From SXXH01 sp041165735 (GTDB lineage Bacteria > Planctomycetota > UBA1135 > GCA-002686595): a stretch of DNA of 12,229 bases. Below the pieces are notes generated by a model, which made no database searches, had not been told where the DNA came from, and saw only the letters and a list, made by a program, of their open reading frames with translations. Made by a program: the position numbers and the translations under genes. The stretch lies in contig JBKDQQ010000157.1 of NCBI GenBank assembly GCA_046341775.1, positions 1-12,229 on the forward strand. The letters are read 5' to 3'. Of the stretch, positions 6,897 through 12,229 are shown piece by piece. Position 1 is the stretch's first letter. Every line of letters starts with the position of its first letter.

Positions 6897-8678
6897 ATGT
6901 CCGTGCATGGCGAGGGCCCGACCGGCGAGGGTGGCGCGCGAGGCGCGTGGCTGCGCTTGTGGCCGTGGATCGTCGTCGTCGCGCTCCTGCGCGCGTGGCT
7001 CGCCTTGTCTTGCGCCGATGTCTACTTCTACGGCGAGGAGCTGGCCAAGGGCACCTGCGCCAAGGTGATCCTCGAAGGACCGGCCGTCCCCTATTGGAAG
7101 GCGGTCTACGGCTACCACGAGGGCGGCGGCTTCGTCGTGGCGCACCTCAAGGCGCTGGGCTTCGCGTTGTTCGGCGAGAGCCTGCTCGTGCACAAGCTGG
7201 TGGGCCTCCTGACGGCCTCGCTGGTCTTGTCGGCGGGCTGGATGCTGGCGCGCCAAGCCTTTGGTGCGCGCGCGGCCGCGATCTTCGCCTTCCTCTACGC
7301 GCTGGCGCCCGCCGCCTTCGTGCAGTTCTCGCTGCTGACGATCGGCACCCACTTCGAAGCCCTGTTCTTCGCCGCGCACGTCCTGCGCCTCGCGTTGAAG
7401 ATCGCCGAGGACGGCGCTGGCTCGAGCGAGGACTGGCTGTGGCTCGGCCTCGCCACCGGATTCGGCACGTACTTCTCGCTGCAGACGCTGCCGGCGGCGC
7501 TGGTGGCCTTCGTCGTGCTGCTCGCGGGCCTGCGCCGCCGGTTCCTCTCGAAGGGACTGGCGCTCGGAGCCGCGGCCTTCGCCGTGGGCATCGCTCCGCT
7601 CGCGACGATGGCGCTCTTGGCGGGCGAACTGGTGTGGAAGGTGCGCGGCGCGACCTACGGCAAGGGCTCCGACGGCGGACCCTCGGGTGCGCTGCTCGAC
7701 CTGTTCGGGCCGCTCCGGGTGGCCGACCACTCGATCGCGCTCGATGTGGTCCTGTTCGCCGCGCAGGCGCTCCTCGCGCTGGCGTGCCTCCATCTCGCGC
7801 GTGGTCGGCGGCTGGCGGTGGTGGCCTTGCTCGGCTATGTCGCCTTGTACCTCGCCTTGTACGCGACCAGCGGCCTGGCGGTGGGCATGGGCGGCTTGAC
7901 CTTCCTGTGGATCCGCATCTGCGCGCCATGGTTCTTCACGACCATCCTCGCCGCGGCCGCCATCGACGCGGCGTGGGACAAGCGGCGCGCGGCGGCTTGG
8001 TCGCTGCTCGCCTTGTACGCGGCCGCCGGCCTGCAGGACCTGGCGCGCCTGACCGCCACGGGCTCGCCGACCACGTTGGCCGCCAACGCCACGGTGCTGG
8101 CGACGACGCGCGGAGTCGACTACCCGCAGTACTTCGAGCTGTTCCTGCCGCACTTCGAAGTCGACAAGGCGTCCAAGGCGCGCATCGCGATGCAGCTCGA
8201 CGACCCGACGCCCGAGCTGCCGGCCGCAGTTGCGCAGGTGTTGTGGGGCAAGGCCGAACTGCCGACGCCGGCCTTGCTGGACGAGGTGCGCGAAGCCTTC
8301 GGACCGCTGCGTTGGCGCGAAGCGGTGCTGGGCTTGGGACGCGCGCTGCACCCGGGCGAGGACTACTCCTTGCCGCACGCCTTCAGCGCCATCTCCGTCG
8401 CGCCGGCGGACATCCAACCCCTGCTCGCCGAGGCGATCGGACGCAGCGGCATCGGGCCGCGCTTCCGCGTCGACCGGCTGCAGGAGCTGGTCGACGCGCC
8501 GGGCGTGCCCGAGCAATGGCGCGAGGCGTGGTGGCGTGGCTGCGGATGGCGCGTGCGCATGACCTTCCGCCTGCTGCCGGCGCGGGGGCGCGCATGGATC
8601 GAACGCCAACCGGAACCCATGCGCGCGGCGCTGTTCGCCGGATTCGAGCGTTGCGACGCGGACCTGCGCCTGCCCTGA
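6897..8678 (+). CDS. Polytopic membrane protein, GT-C (PMT/GT39-like) glycosyltransferase candidate with helical C-terminal domain
   Basis: 593 residues. After a short polar N-terminus, hydrophobic segments lie near residues 20-38, 78-93, 98-117, 124-149, 152-168, 180-210, 218-242, 280-300, 305-330, 337-358 and 366-380, giving about ten membrane helices. The first extracytoplasmic loop after helix 1 contains acidic residues (ADVYFYGEELAKG, about 40-52), the position where GT-C enzymes of the PMT/ArnT/GT39 type carry a catalytic Asp or Glu. These enzymes use polyprenyl-phosphate sugars on the outer face of the membrane. The last 190 or so residues are soluble and show a loose repeat: RWREAVLGLGRALH near 472-485, QWREAWWRGCGWRV near 540-553, and MRAALFAGFERC near 575-586. 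The convergent neighbour is a polyprenyl-phosphate-sugar-synthase-like enzyme, which fits as donor supplier. GT-C identity rests on topology and a single motif, so an uncharacterised membrane protein remains possible. Confidence 0.6.
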   Translation: MSVHGEGPTGEGGARGAWLRLWPWIVVVALLRAWLALSCADVYFYGEELAKGTCAKVILEGPAVPYWKAVYGYHEGGGFVVAHLKALGFALFGESLLVHKLVGLLTASLVLSAGWMLARQAFGARAAAIFAFLYALAPAAFVQFSLLTIGTHFEALFFAAHVLRLALKIAEDGAGSSEDWLWLGLATGFGTYFSLQTLPAALVAFVVLLAGLRRRFLSKGLALGAAAFAVGIAPLATMALLAGELVWKVRGATYGKGSDGGPSGALLDLFGPLRVADHSIALDVVLFAAQALLALACLHLARGRRLAVVALLGYVALYLALYATSGLAVGMGGLTFLWIRICAPWFFTTILAAAAIDAAWDKRRAAAWSLLALYAAAGLQDLARLTATGSPTTLAANATVLATTRGVDYPQYFELFLPHFEVDKASKARIAMQLDDPTPELPAAVAQVLWGKAELPTPALLDEVREAFGPLRWREAVLGLGRALHPGEDYSLPHAFSAISVAPADIQPLLAEAIGRSGIGPRFRVDRLQELVDAPGVPEQWREAWWRGCGWRVRMTFRLLPARGRAWIERQPEPMRAALFAGFERCDADLRLP

Positions 8679-8681
8679 GGT

Positions 8682-8693
8682 CCGGCGCGCCGG
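8682..8693. terminator. Perfect 12-bp GC palindrome between convergent stop codons
   Basis: CCGGCGCGCCGG fills most of the 16-bp gap between two converging genes. The position is right for a shared bidirectional stop signal, but there is no T-tract on either side and the hairpin would be very short, so it is not a canonical intrinsic terminator. Confidence 0.25.
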
Positions 8694-8694
8694 G

Positions 8695-9426
8695 TCAACG
8701 CCGTCGCGGATACCGCCCGAGCAGCTTGTTCGACAACACGACGCCCACCTCGCGCAGCACAGCGAGGTAGGTGGACAGGCGCACTGTGCCGCCGATCTTG
8801 TGGGCGCAACGGATGGGCACCTCGACGACCCGGTGGCCCATGCGGCGCGCCAGCATGAGCACCTCGAAGTCGAAGCCGAACCCTCCGAGCCGCTGGTGCG
8901 CGAAGAGCTCGCGCGCCACGTCGGCGCGATAGAGCTTGAACCCGCACTGCGTGTCGTGGAAACCGGACACGACGCAGGTCGACACCAGCAGGTTGCCGGC
9001 CTGCCCGAGGATGTTGCGCAGCTTGGGGTACTCGAGGTCCGATCCGGGCGCGCGCTTGCTGCCGATGACGATCGGGGCTTCCCCGACGCGCGCGGCGAGC
9101 TTCTCAAGCTCGTCGATGGGGATGGAGAAGTCCGCGTCGGAGAAGAGGATCCACTCCCCCTTGGCCGCCATGACGCCGCTCTTGATGGCCGCGCCCTTGC
9201 CTCCGCGACGGGGGCGCTTGACGACGCGCACGCGCGCGCCGTAGCGGCGCTCCACGACCTCCGCCGTGCCGTCGCTCGATCCGTCGTCGACGACGAGCAC
9301 CTCGTAGCGCTCGACGCGCGAAGGCAGCCACGCCAGCACCTTGTCGAGGGTGCCTTCGATGCGCAACGCCTCGTTGTAGGCGGGCAGGAGGACGGTCAGA
9401 TCGCGAACCAGCACGGTGTCCGGCAT
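8695..9426 (-). CDS. Glycosyltransferase family 2, dolichyl/polyprenyl-phosphate sugar synthase type
   Basis: A 243-residue GT-A-fold enzyme most like Alg5/DPM1-type synthases, which move a sugar from a nucleotide donor to a polyprenyl phosphate on the cytoplasmic side of the membrane. The N-terminus reads LTVLLPAYNEALRIEGTL (about 10-27), followed by VVDDGSSDGT (45-54), the metal-binding DAD in LFSDADFS (93-100), GSKRAPGSD, DTQCGFKLYRADVA (158-171) and GGFGFDFEVL (181-190). There is no C-terminal membrane anchor, so it is a short single-domain form. It converges on the GT-C-like membrane gene and diverges from the lipoprotein gene. The ATG at 9426 was taken as start, but a TACGAT hexamer overlaps it and an in-frame GTG at 9414 lies 10 bases beyond that hexamer; both starts leave the catalytic domain whole. 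Family is firm; sugar specificity is not visible. Confidence 0.9.
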   Translation of the reverse strand: MPDTVLVRDLTVLLPAYNEALRIEGTLDKVLAWLPSRVERYEVLVVDDGSSDGTAEVVERRYGARVRVVKRPRRGGKGAAIKSGVMAAKGEWILFSDADFSIPIDELEKLAARVGEAPIVIGSKRAPGSDLEYPKLRNILGQAGNLLVSTCVVSGFHDTQCGFKLYRADVARELFAHQRLGGFGFDFEVLMLARRMGHRVVEVPIRCAHKIGGTVRLSTYLAVLREVGVVLSNKLLGRYPRRR

Positions 9427-9430
9427 CGTA
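9425..9430 (-). promoter_or_regulatory. Candidate -10 element (TACGAT) overlapping the annotated ATG of the family 2 glycosyltransferase
   Basis: On the minus strand GGCTACGATG contains TACGAT, whose last two bases are the first two of the ATG at 9426. If it works as a -10, transcription would begin after that ATG and the in-frame GTG at 9414 would be the likely start. This is inferred from analogy with the other start regions of the window. Confidence 0.3.
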
Positions 9431-9533
9431 GCCGCAGAGGGTGTCTTTCGGACGCGCGGCTCGCCGGCCTGAGGGGCGGGTGCGGAAAGAAGTTCCTTGC
9501 CGCGGTCCGGAGCCCGGCGCGCGCGGAGGACGC

Positions 9534-9539
9534 TACGAT
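9534..9539 (+). promoter_or_regulatory. Candidate -10 element (TACGAT) for the lipoprotein gene
   Basis: GCTACGAT ends 7 bases before the ATG at 9547, putting the predicted transcript start at the start codon. A GGAGGA at 9525-9530 is 16 bases from the ATG, too far for normal Shine-Dalgarno use, and it would lie upstream of the transcript start. Confidence 0.45.
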
Positions 9540-9546
9540 CGCGAGC

Positions 9547-10428
9547 ATGCGCATGCCCCCGCCGTGCTTCGCCGCCTTGGCGGGCCTGCTGCTCCTCGCC
9601 TGCGGATCGCGCGAGGAGTCCGGGCGGCGCGCGCCCGAGGCCCAGGCCGCCGTCGAAGGCCGCGAGTTCACGGTGCTGGGCGCCAACGTGCGCTACGGCA
9701 CGGCCGACGACGGCGAAGATCGCTGGGAACTGCGACGCGACGACCTGCTGGCGGCGATCACGGCGCGACGGCCAGACATCCTCGGCGTGCAGGAGGCGCT
9801 CGACTTCCAAGTCGCCTTCCTCGAGGCGTCGTTGCCCCACCATCGACGCGTCGGCCAAGGCCGCGAGGGCGGAACGCGCGGCGAGCACTGCGCGCTCTAC
9901 ATCGACGCGCGCCGCTTCGAGGTCCTCGAGCACGGCGACTTCTGGTTGAGCGAGTCGCCCGACCAGCCCGGCTCCGTCGGCTGGGACGCGGCGTTGACGC
10001 GCATCTGCAGCTGGGCGCGCGTGCGCGAGGTTGGCGGAGAGCGCGAACTGTGGGTCGCCAACGCGCACTTCGACCACGTCGGCGAGCTGGCGCGCGCGGA
10101 GGCGGCGGCCCTGGTCGCGCGTCGCGCCCTCGAACGAGAAGGCCCGCGCGTCGTGCTCGGAGACTTCAACGCAGGGGAGCGCAGCGAGCCGCTGGAACGC
10201 TTGCGCGCGGCCGGGCTGGTCGACACCTGGCGCGAGCTGCATCCCCTGGTCGAGCGCTGCGGGACCTTCCACGCCTTCCAGGGCGGGCTCGCGGGCGAGA
10301 AGATCGACTACATCCTGCGCGACGACGGGCTCGTGGCGCGCGAGGCGGCCATCCTGTCGGAGCCCGGCCCGCGCGGGCGTTGGCCCAGCGACCACCACTT
10401 CGTCTGGGCGCGACTCGCTTGGCGCTGA
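9547..10428 (+). CDS. Endonuclease/exonuclease/phosphatase-family lipoprotein
   Basis: 293 residues. The N-terminus is a lipoprotein signal peptide with lipobox LLAC and modifiable cysteine at 19, so the protein should be exported and lipid-anchored. A Ser/Arg/Glu-rich linker follows. Residues from about 38 to the end form an endonuclease/exonuclease/phosphatase (DNase I-like) domain with the catalytic set in order: GANVRYG with N47, GVQEAL with E83, NAHFDHVG with H174, GDFNAG with D206 and N208, KIDYIL with D254, and PSDHHFVWA with D282 and H283. The family hydrolyses phosphodiester or phosphomonoester bonds with Mg2+; members act on nucleic acids, phospholipid headgroups or inositol phosphates. 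The single-domain form with the KIDYIL and SDHH motifs is common in bacterial surface proteins of unknown substrate. It diverges from the family 2 glycosyltransferase across 120 bp. No other start competes, since the ATG opens directly into the signal peptide. Confidence 0.9.
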   Translation: MRMPPPCFAALAGLLLLACGSREESGRRAPEAQAAVEGREFTVLGANVRYGTADDGEDRWELRRDDLLAAITARRPDILGVQEALDFQVAFLEASLPHHRRVGQGREGGTRGEHCALYIDARRFEVLEHGDFWLSESPDQPGSVGWDAALTRICSWARVREVGGERELWVANAHFDHVGELARAEAAALVARRALEREGPRVVLGDFNAGERSEPLERLRAAGLVDTWRELHPLVERCGTFHAFQGGLAGEKIDYILRDDGLVAREAAILSEPGPRGRWPSDHHFVWARLAWR

Positions 10429-10444
10429 GGCCCGGCCCCGCGCA

Positions 10445-10458
10445 GTTCGTACACGAAC
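10445..10458. promoter_or_regulatory. Perfect inverted repeat upstream of the AbgT-family gene, candidate operator
   Basis: GTTCGTACACGAAC has two perfect 6-base arms around a 2-base centre. It lies just upstream of a possible -35 (TTGCTT, 10460-10465) and about 40-53 bases before the predicted transcript start, a usual place for an activator or repressor. No regulator gene lies beside it in the window. Confidence 0.4.
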
Positions 10459-10459
10459 C

Positions 10460-10490
10460 TTGCTTCGCGCGCCGCGCGTGCCTTTAGATT
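10460..10490 (+). promoter_or_regulatory. Candidate promoter of the AbgT-family transporter gene
   Basis: A possible -35 TTGCTT at 10460-10465 and a -10 TAGATT at 10485-10490 are separated by 19 bases. The -10 ends 8 bases before the ATG at 10499, so the message would be leaderless or nearly so. This is the only start in the window where a -35-like TTG is also visible, though the spacer is a little long. Confidence 0.45.
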
Positions 10491-10498
10491 CGTCGTCC

Positions 10499-12025
10499 AT
10501 GCAGTCCATGCACGCACCGTCCGAAGGCAAGGGCTTCGTGGATCGATTCCTGCGCGTCGTCGAACGAGGCGGCAACGCCTTGCCGCATCCCGCGACGCTG
10601 TTCCTGCTGCTCGCCTTGCTGGTCGTCTTGGCGTCCGAGGTCGCCGTGCAGATGGGCGTCTCCGCGACGCACCCGAAGACAGGCGAGGAGTTGAGGCCGA
10701 CGAGCCTCTTCGGCGTCGAAGGGCTGCATCTGGTCCTGACCAAGACCGTGACCAACTTCACCGGCTTCGCGCCGCTCGGCACGGTGCTCGTGGCCTTGCT
10801 CGGCATCGGCATCGCCGAGAGCAGCGGGTTGATCGGCGCCGCGCTGAGGCTCGTGGTGCTGTCGGCGGCGCGCCGCTGGTTGGCCCTGGTCGTGGTGTTC
10901 GCCGGCGTGATGTCCAACGTGGCCAGCGAGCTGGGATACGTGCTGCTCGTGCCCTTGGCCGGCTCCATCTTCGCCGCGGCCGGACGACATCCGATCGCCG
11001 GCATGGCCGCGGCGTTCGCCGGAGTCTCGGGCGGGTACAGCGCCAACCTGCTGCTGGGCACGGTCGATCCGTTGCTGGCGGGCATCACGCAGGAGGCCGC
11101 GCGCATCGTCGAACCCGGCGCGTTGGTCAACCCCGCCTGCAACTACTACTTCATGGCGGCGTCGACCTTCGTCATCTCGCTCACCGGATGGTGGCTGACC
11201 GAGCGCGTCGTGGAACCGCGCCTCGGCGCGTGGAGCGGAGCATCCGGAGCGGAGGCCGCCGATCTGCTCAAGCCGCTCTCCGCGGTCGAGAAGCGCGGCT
11301 TGGCGTGGGCGCTCGCCACCGTCGCGGCGATCGCGGCCTTGGTGCTGTGGGGCCTCCTGCCCGAGGGCGGCTTCCTGCGCGATCCGAAGACCGACGGCGT
11401 GCTGCACTCGCCCTTCATGTCCGGCATCGTGACGCTGATCTTCTTCATCGGCGCCGCCAGCGGCATCGCGTACGGCGTCGCGACGCGCTCCATCCGCAGC
11501 GACGGCCAAGCGATGAAGGGCATGGCCAAGTCGATGGAGACCCTGGCGAGCTACCTCGTGCTCGTGTTCTTCGCGGCGCAGTTCGTCGCGTACTTCACCT
11601 GGACCAACCTCGGCCTGATCATGGCGGTCAAGGGCGCGGCGCTCTTGCAATCGAGCGGCCTCGGTGGCGGGCCGGCGCTGGTCGCCTTCATCTTCCTGAC
11701 GGCGCTGGTCAACCTGGTCATGGGCAGCGCCTCGGCCAAGTGGGCCTTGATGGCCCCGGTCTTCGTGCCGATGTTCCTGCTGGCCGGCATCCCCGCGGAC
11801 GCCACGCAGTGCGCGTTCCGCATCGGCGATTCGTGCACAAACGTCATCTCGCCGATGATGAGCTACTTCGCGTTGATCATCGCCTTCCTGCAGCGCCACG
11901 ACCCCAAGGCGGGGCTCGGCACGCTGGTGGCGACGATGTTCCCCTACTCGTTCGCCTTCCTGGTCGTGTGGACGCTCATGTTCGTGGCATGGCACGCGCT
12001 CGGGCTGCCCTTCGGTCCGGGTTGA
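10499..12025 (+). CDS. AbgT-family transporter
   Basis: A 508-residue polytopic inner-membrane protein of the AbgT family (E. coli AbgT imports p-aminobenzoyl-glutamate; MtrF and YdaH export sulfonamides and p-aminobenzoate). The length matches the family. Hydrophobic helices or hairpins run through residues about 31-51, 89-137, 143-160, 165-190, 216-232, 268-287, 305-328, 348-375, 390-430, 447-463 and 473-500. Family signatures are NVASELGYVLLVPLAG (140-155), GVSGGYSANLLLGTVDPLL (175-193, with D190), GSASAKWALMAPVFVPM (409-425, with W415) and FRIGDSCTNVISPMMSYF (440-457, with R441 and D444). The Asp, Trp, Arg and Asp positions correspond to residues considered important in MtrF and YdaH. The ATG at 10499 is favoured by the -10 element 8 bases upstream; an in-frame ATG at 10508 is the alternative. 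It stands alone between promoter-bearing gaps. The substrate and direction of transport cannot be read from sequence. Confidence 0.93.
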   Translation: MQSMHAPSEGKGFVDRFLRVVERGGNALPHPATLFLLLALLVVLASEVAVQMGVSATHPKTGEELRPTSLFGVEGLHLVLTKTVTNFTGFAPLGTVLVALLGIGIAESSGLIGAALRLVVLSAARRWLALVVVFAGVMSNVASELGYVLLVPLAGSIFAAAGRHPIAGMAAAFAGVSGGYSANLLLGTVDPLLAGITQEAARIVEPGALVNPACNYYFMAASTFVISLTGWWLTERVVEPRLGAWSGASGAEAADLLKPLSAVEKRGLAWALATVAAIAALVLWGLLPEGGFLRDPKTDGVLHSPFMSGIVTLIFFIGAASGIAYGVATRSIRSDGQAMKGMAKSMETLASYLVLVFFAAQFVAYFTWTNLGLIMAVKGAALLQSSGLGGGPALVAFIFLTALVNLVMGSASAKWALMAPVFVPMFLLAGIPADATQCAFRIGDSCTNVISPMMSYFALIIAFLQRHDPKAGLGTLVATMFPYSFAFLVVWTLMFVAWHALGLPFGPG

Positions 12026-12026
12026 C

Positions 12027-12037
12027 GCGGAATCCGC
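12027..12037. repeat. Small palindrome after the AbgT-family stop codon
   Basis: GCGGAATCCGC is a 5-base inverted repeat around a single A, two bases after the stop codon. As RNA it would make only a 4-bp stem with no T-tract, so any terminator role is weak. Confidence 0.15.
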
Positions 12038-12060
12038 ATCCTCCGCGCGCTCCACGCTCG

Positions 12061-12066
12061 TACCCT
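12061..12066 (+). promoter_or_regulatory. Candidate -10 element (TACCCT) for the peroxiredoxin gene
   Basis: TACCCT ends 8 bases before the ATG at 12075, with no Shine-Dalgarno sequence in between. It is the poorest match of the set and is called mainly because the spacing matches the other start regions. Confidence 0.3.
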
Positions 12067-12074
12067 CTCGCACC

Positions 12075-12229
12075 ATGAAGCCCGGCCAGAAAGCCCCCGC
12101 GTTCTCCCTGCCCTCGACCTCCGGCGCCACTGTTTCGCTGGGCGACTTCGCCGGCAAGCAGGTGGTGCTGTACTTCTACCCGCGCGACAACACGCCCGGC
12201 TGCACGGTCGAAGCCTGCGACTTCCGCGA
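12075..12229 (+). CDS. bcp: Bcp/PrxQ-type thioredoxin-dependent peroxiredoxin, C-terminus cut by window edge
   Basis: The first 51 codons encode the start of an AhpC/TSA-family peroxiredoxin of the bacterioferritin comigratory protein (Bcp/PrxQ) class, which reduces hydrogen peroxide and organic hydroperoxides with electrons from thioredoxin in the cytoplasm. Visible signatures are KPGQKAPAFSLPSTSG, the strand VVLYFYPRDNTPGCT and the following ACDF. The peroxidatic cysteine is C43 in PGCT. A second cysteine, C48, sits five residues later, the spacing of the resolving cysteine in E. coli Bcp-like two-cysteine members. Family length is about 150-160 residues, so roughly two thirds lies beyond the right edge. 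It follows the AbgT-family gene after 49 bp and has its own -10-like element, so it may be transcribed separately. Confidence 0.93.
   Translation, partial: MKPGQKAPAFSLPSTSGATVSLGDFAGKQVVLYFYPRDNTPGCTVEACDFR

Noticed and set aside
6657..8694. Long minus-strand open frame opposite the GT-C-like gene
   Set aside because: Arg/Gln-rich low-complexity translation. The plus-strand frame has consistent membrane helices and an acceptable start.
10445..10458. Possible LexA/SOS box because of GTTCG and CGAAC half-sites
   Set aside because: The known Gram-positive box has the half-sites in the opposite order (CGAAC-N4-GTTCG), and the alphaproteobacterial box is a direct GTTC repeat. A transporter gene is also not a typical SOS target.
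10484..12157. Long minus-strand open frame across the AbgT-family gene
   Set aside because: His/Arg/Gln/Glu-rich product without domains, exactly antisense to a well-supported transporter.
1..12229. Mobile elements, CRISPR array, tRNA or rRNA genes
   Set aside because: No transposase or integrase motifs, no regularly spaced repeats, and no tRNA-like cloverleaf or rRNA-like sequence was seen on either strand.

Overview
The window reads as a stretch of a high-GC (roughly 70% by eye) chromosome from a member of the Planctomycetota or a close relative. The strongest pointer is the gene pair on the minus strand at the left end: a PSCyt1/DUF1549/DUF1553 cytochrome-like protein (PSD1 family) followed by a Tat-exported DUF1501 protein. 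This tandem is greatly expanded in planctomycetes and rare elsewhere. I see no phage genes, insertion sequences, tRNA, rRNA or CRISPR arrays. Coding density is high and every gene looks intact apart from the two cut by the window edges.

Layout. (1) 1-3975, minus strand: DUF1553 gene then the DUF1501 gene, which runs off the left edge. This is a probable two-gene operon for an exported redox/hydrolase system usually linked to polysaccharide catabolism. (2) 3976-4202: a 227-bp divergent intergenic region with two related 27-28 bp imperfect palindromes 74 bp apart and candidate promoters in both directions. (3) 4203-8678, plus strand: a family 9 glycosyltransferase, a B12-binding-domain-type radical SAM protein whose start codon overlaps the glycosyltransferase stop, and a polytopic membrane protein resembling GT-C glycosyltransferases with an unfamiliar helical C-terminal domain. 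(4) 8695-9426, minus strand: a family 2 glycosyltransferase of the dolichyl/polyprenyl-phosphate type, convergent with the membrane protein. (5) 9547-12229, plus strand: a lipoprotein of the endonuclease/exonuclease/phosphatase superfamily, an AbgT-family transporter, and the first 51 codons of a Bcp-type peroxiredoxin.

The middle block looks like cell-envelope glycan or glycolipid work. The family 2 enzyme could make a polyprenyl-phosphate sugar, the GT-C-like protein could use it on the outer face of the membrane, and the family 9 enzyme transfers sugars in the cytoplasm. The radical SAM protein would modify the same product or an associated lipid. The substrates cannot be read from the sequence.

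The most interesting small-scale signal is promoter architecture. Five genes that begin a transcription unit or follow a gap (4203, 6897, 9547, 10499, 12075) have a TANNNT hexamer ending only 7-9 bases before the ATG and no Shine-Dalgarno sequence at normal spacing. The family 2 gene shows the same arrangement if it starts at an internal GTG. This suggests widespread leaderless transcription. The translationally coupled radical SAM gene, by contrast, has a good Shine-Dalgarno sequence.
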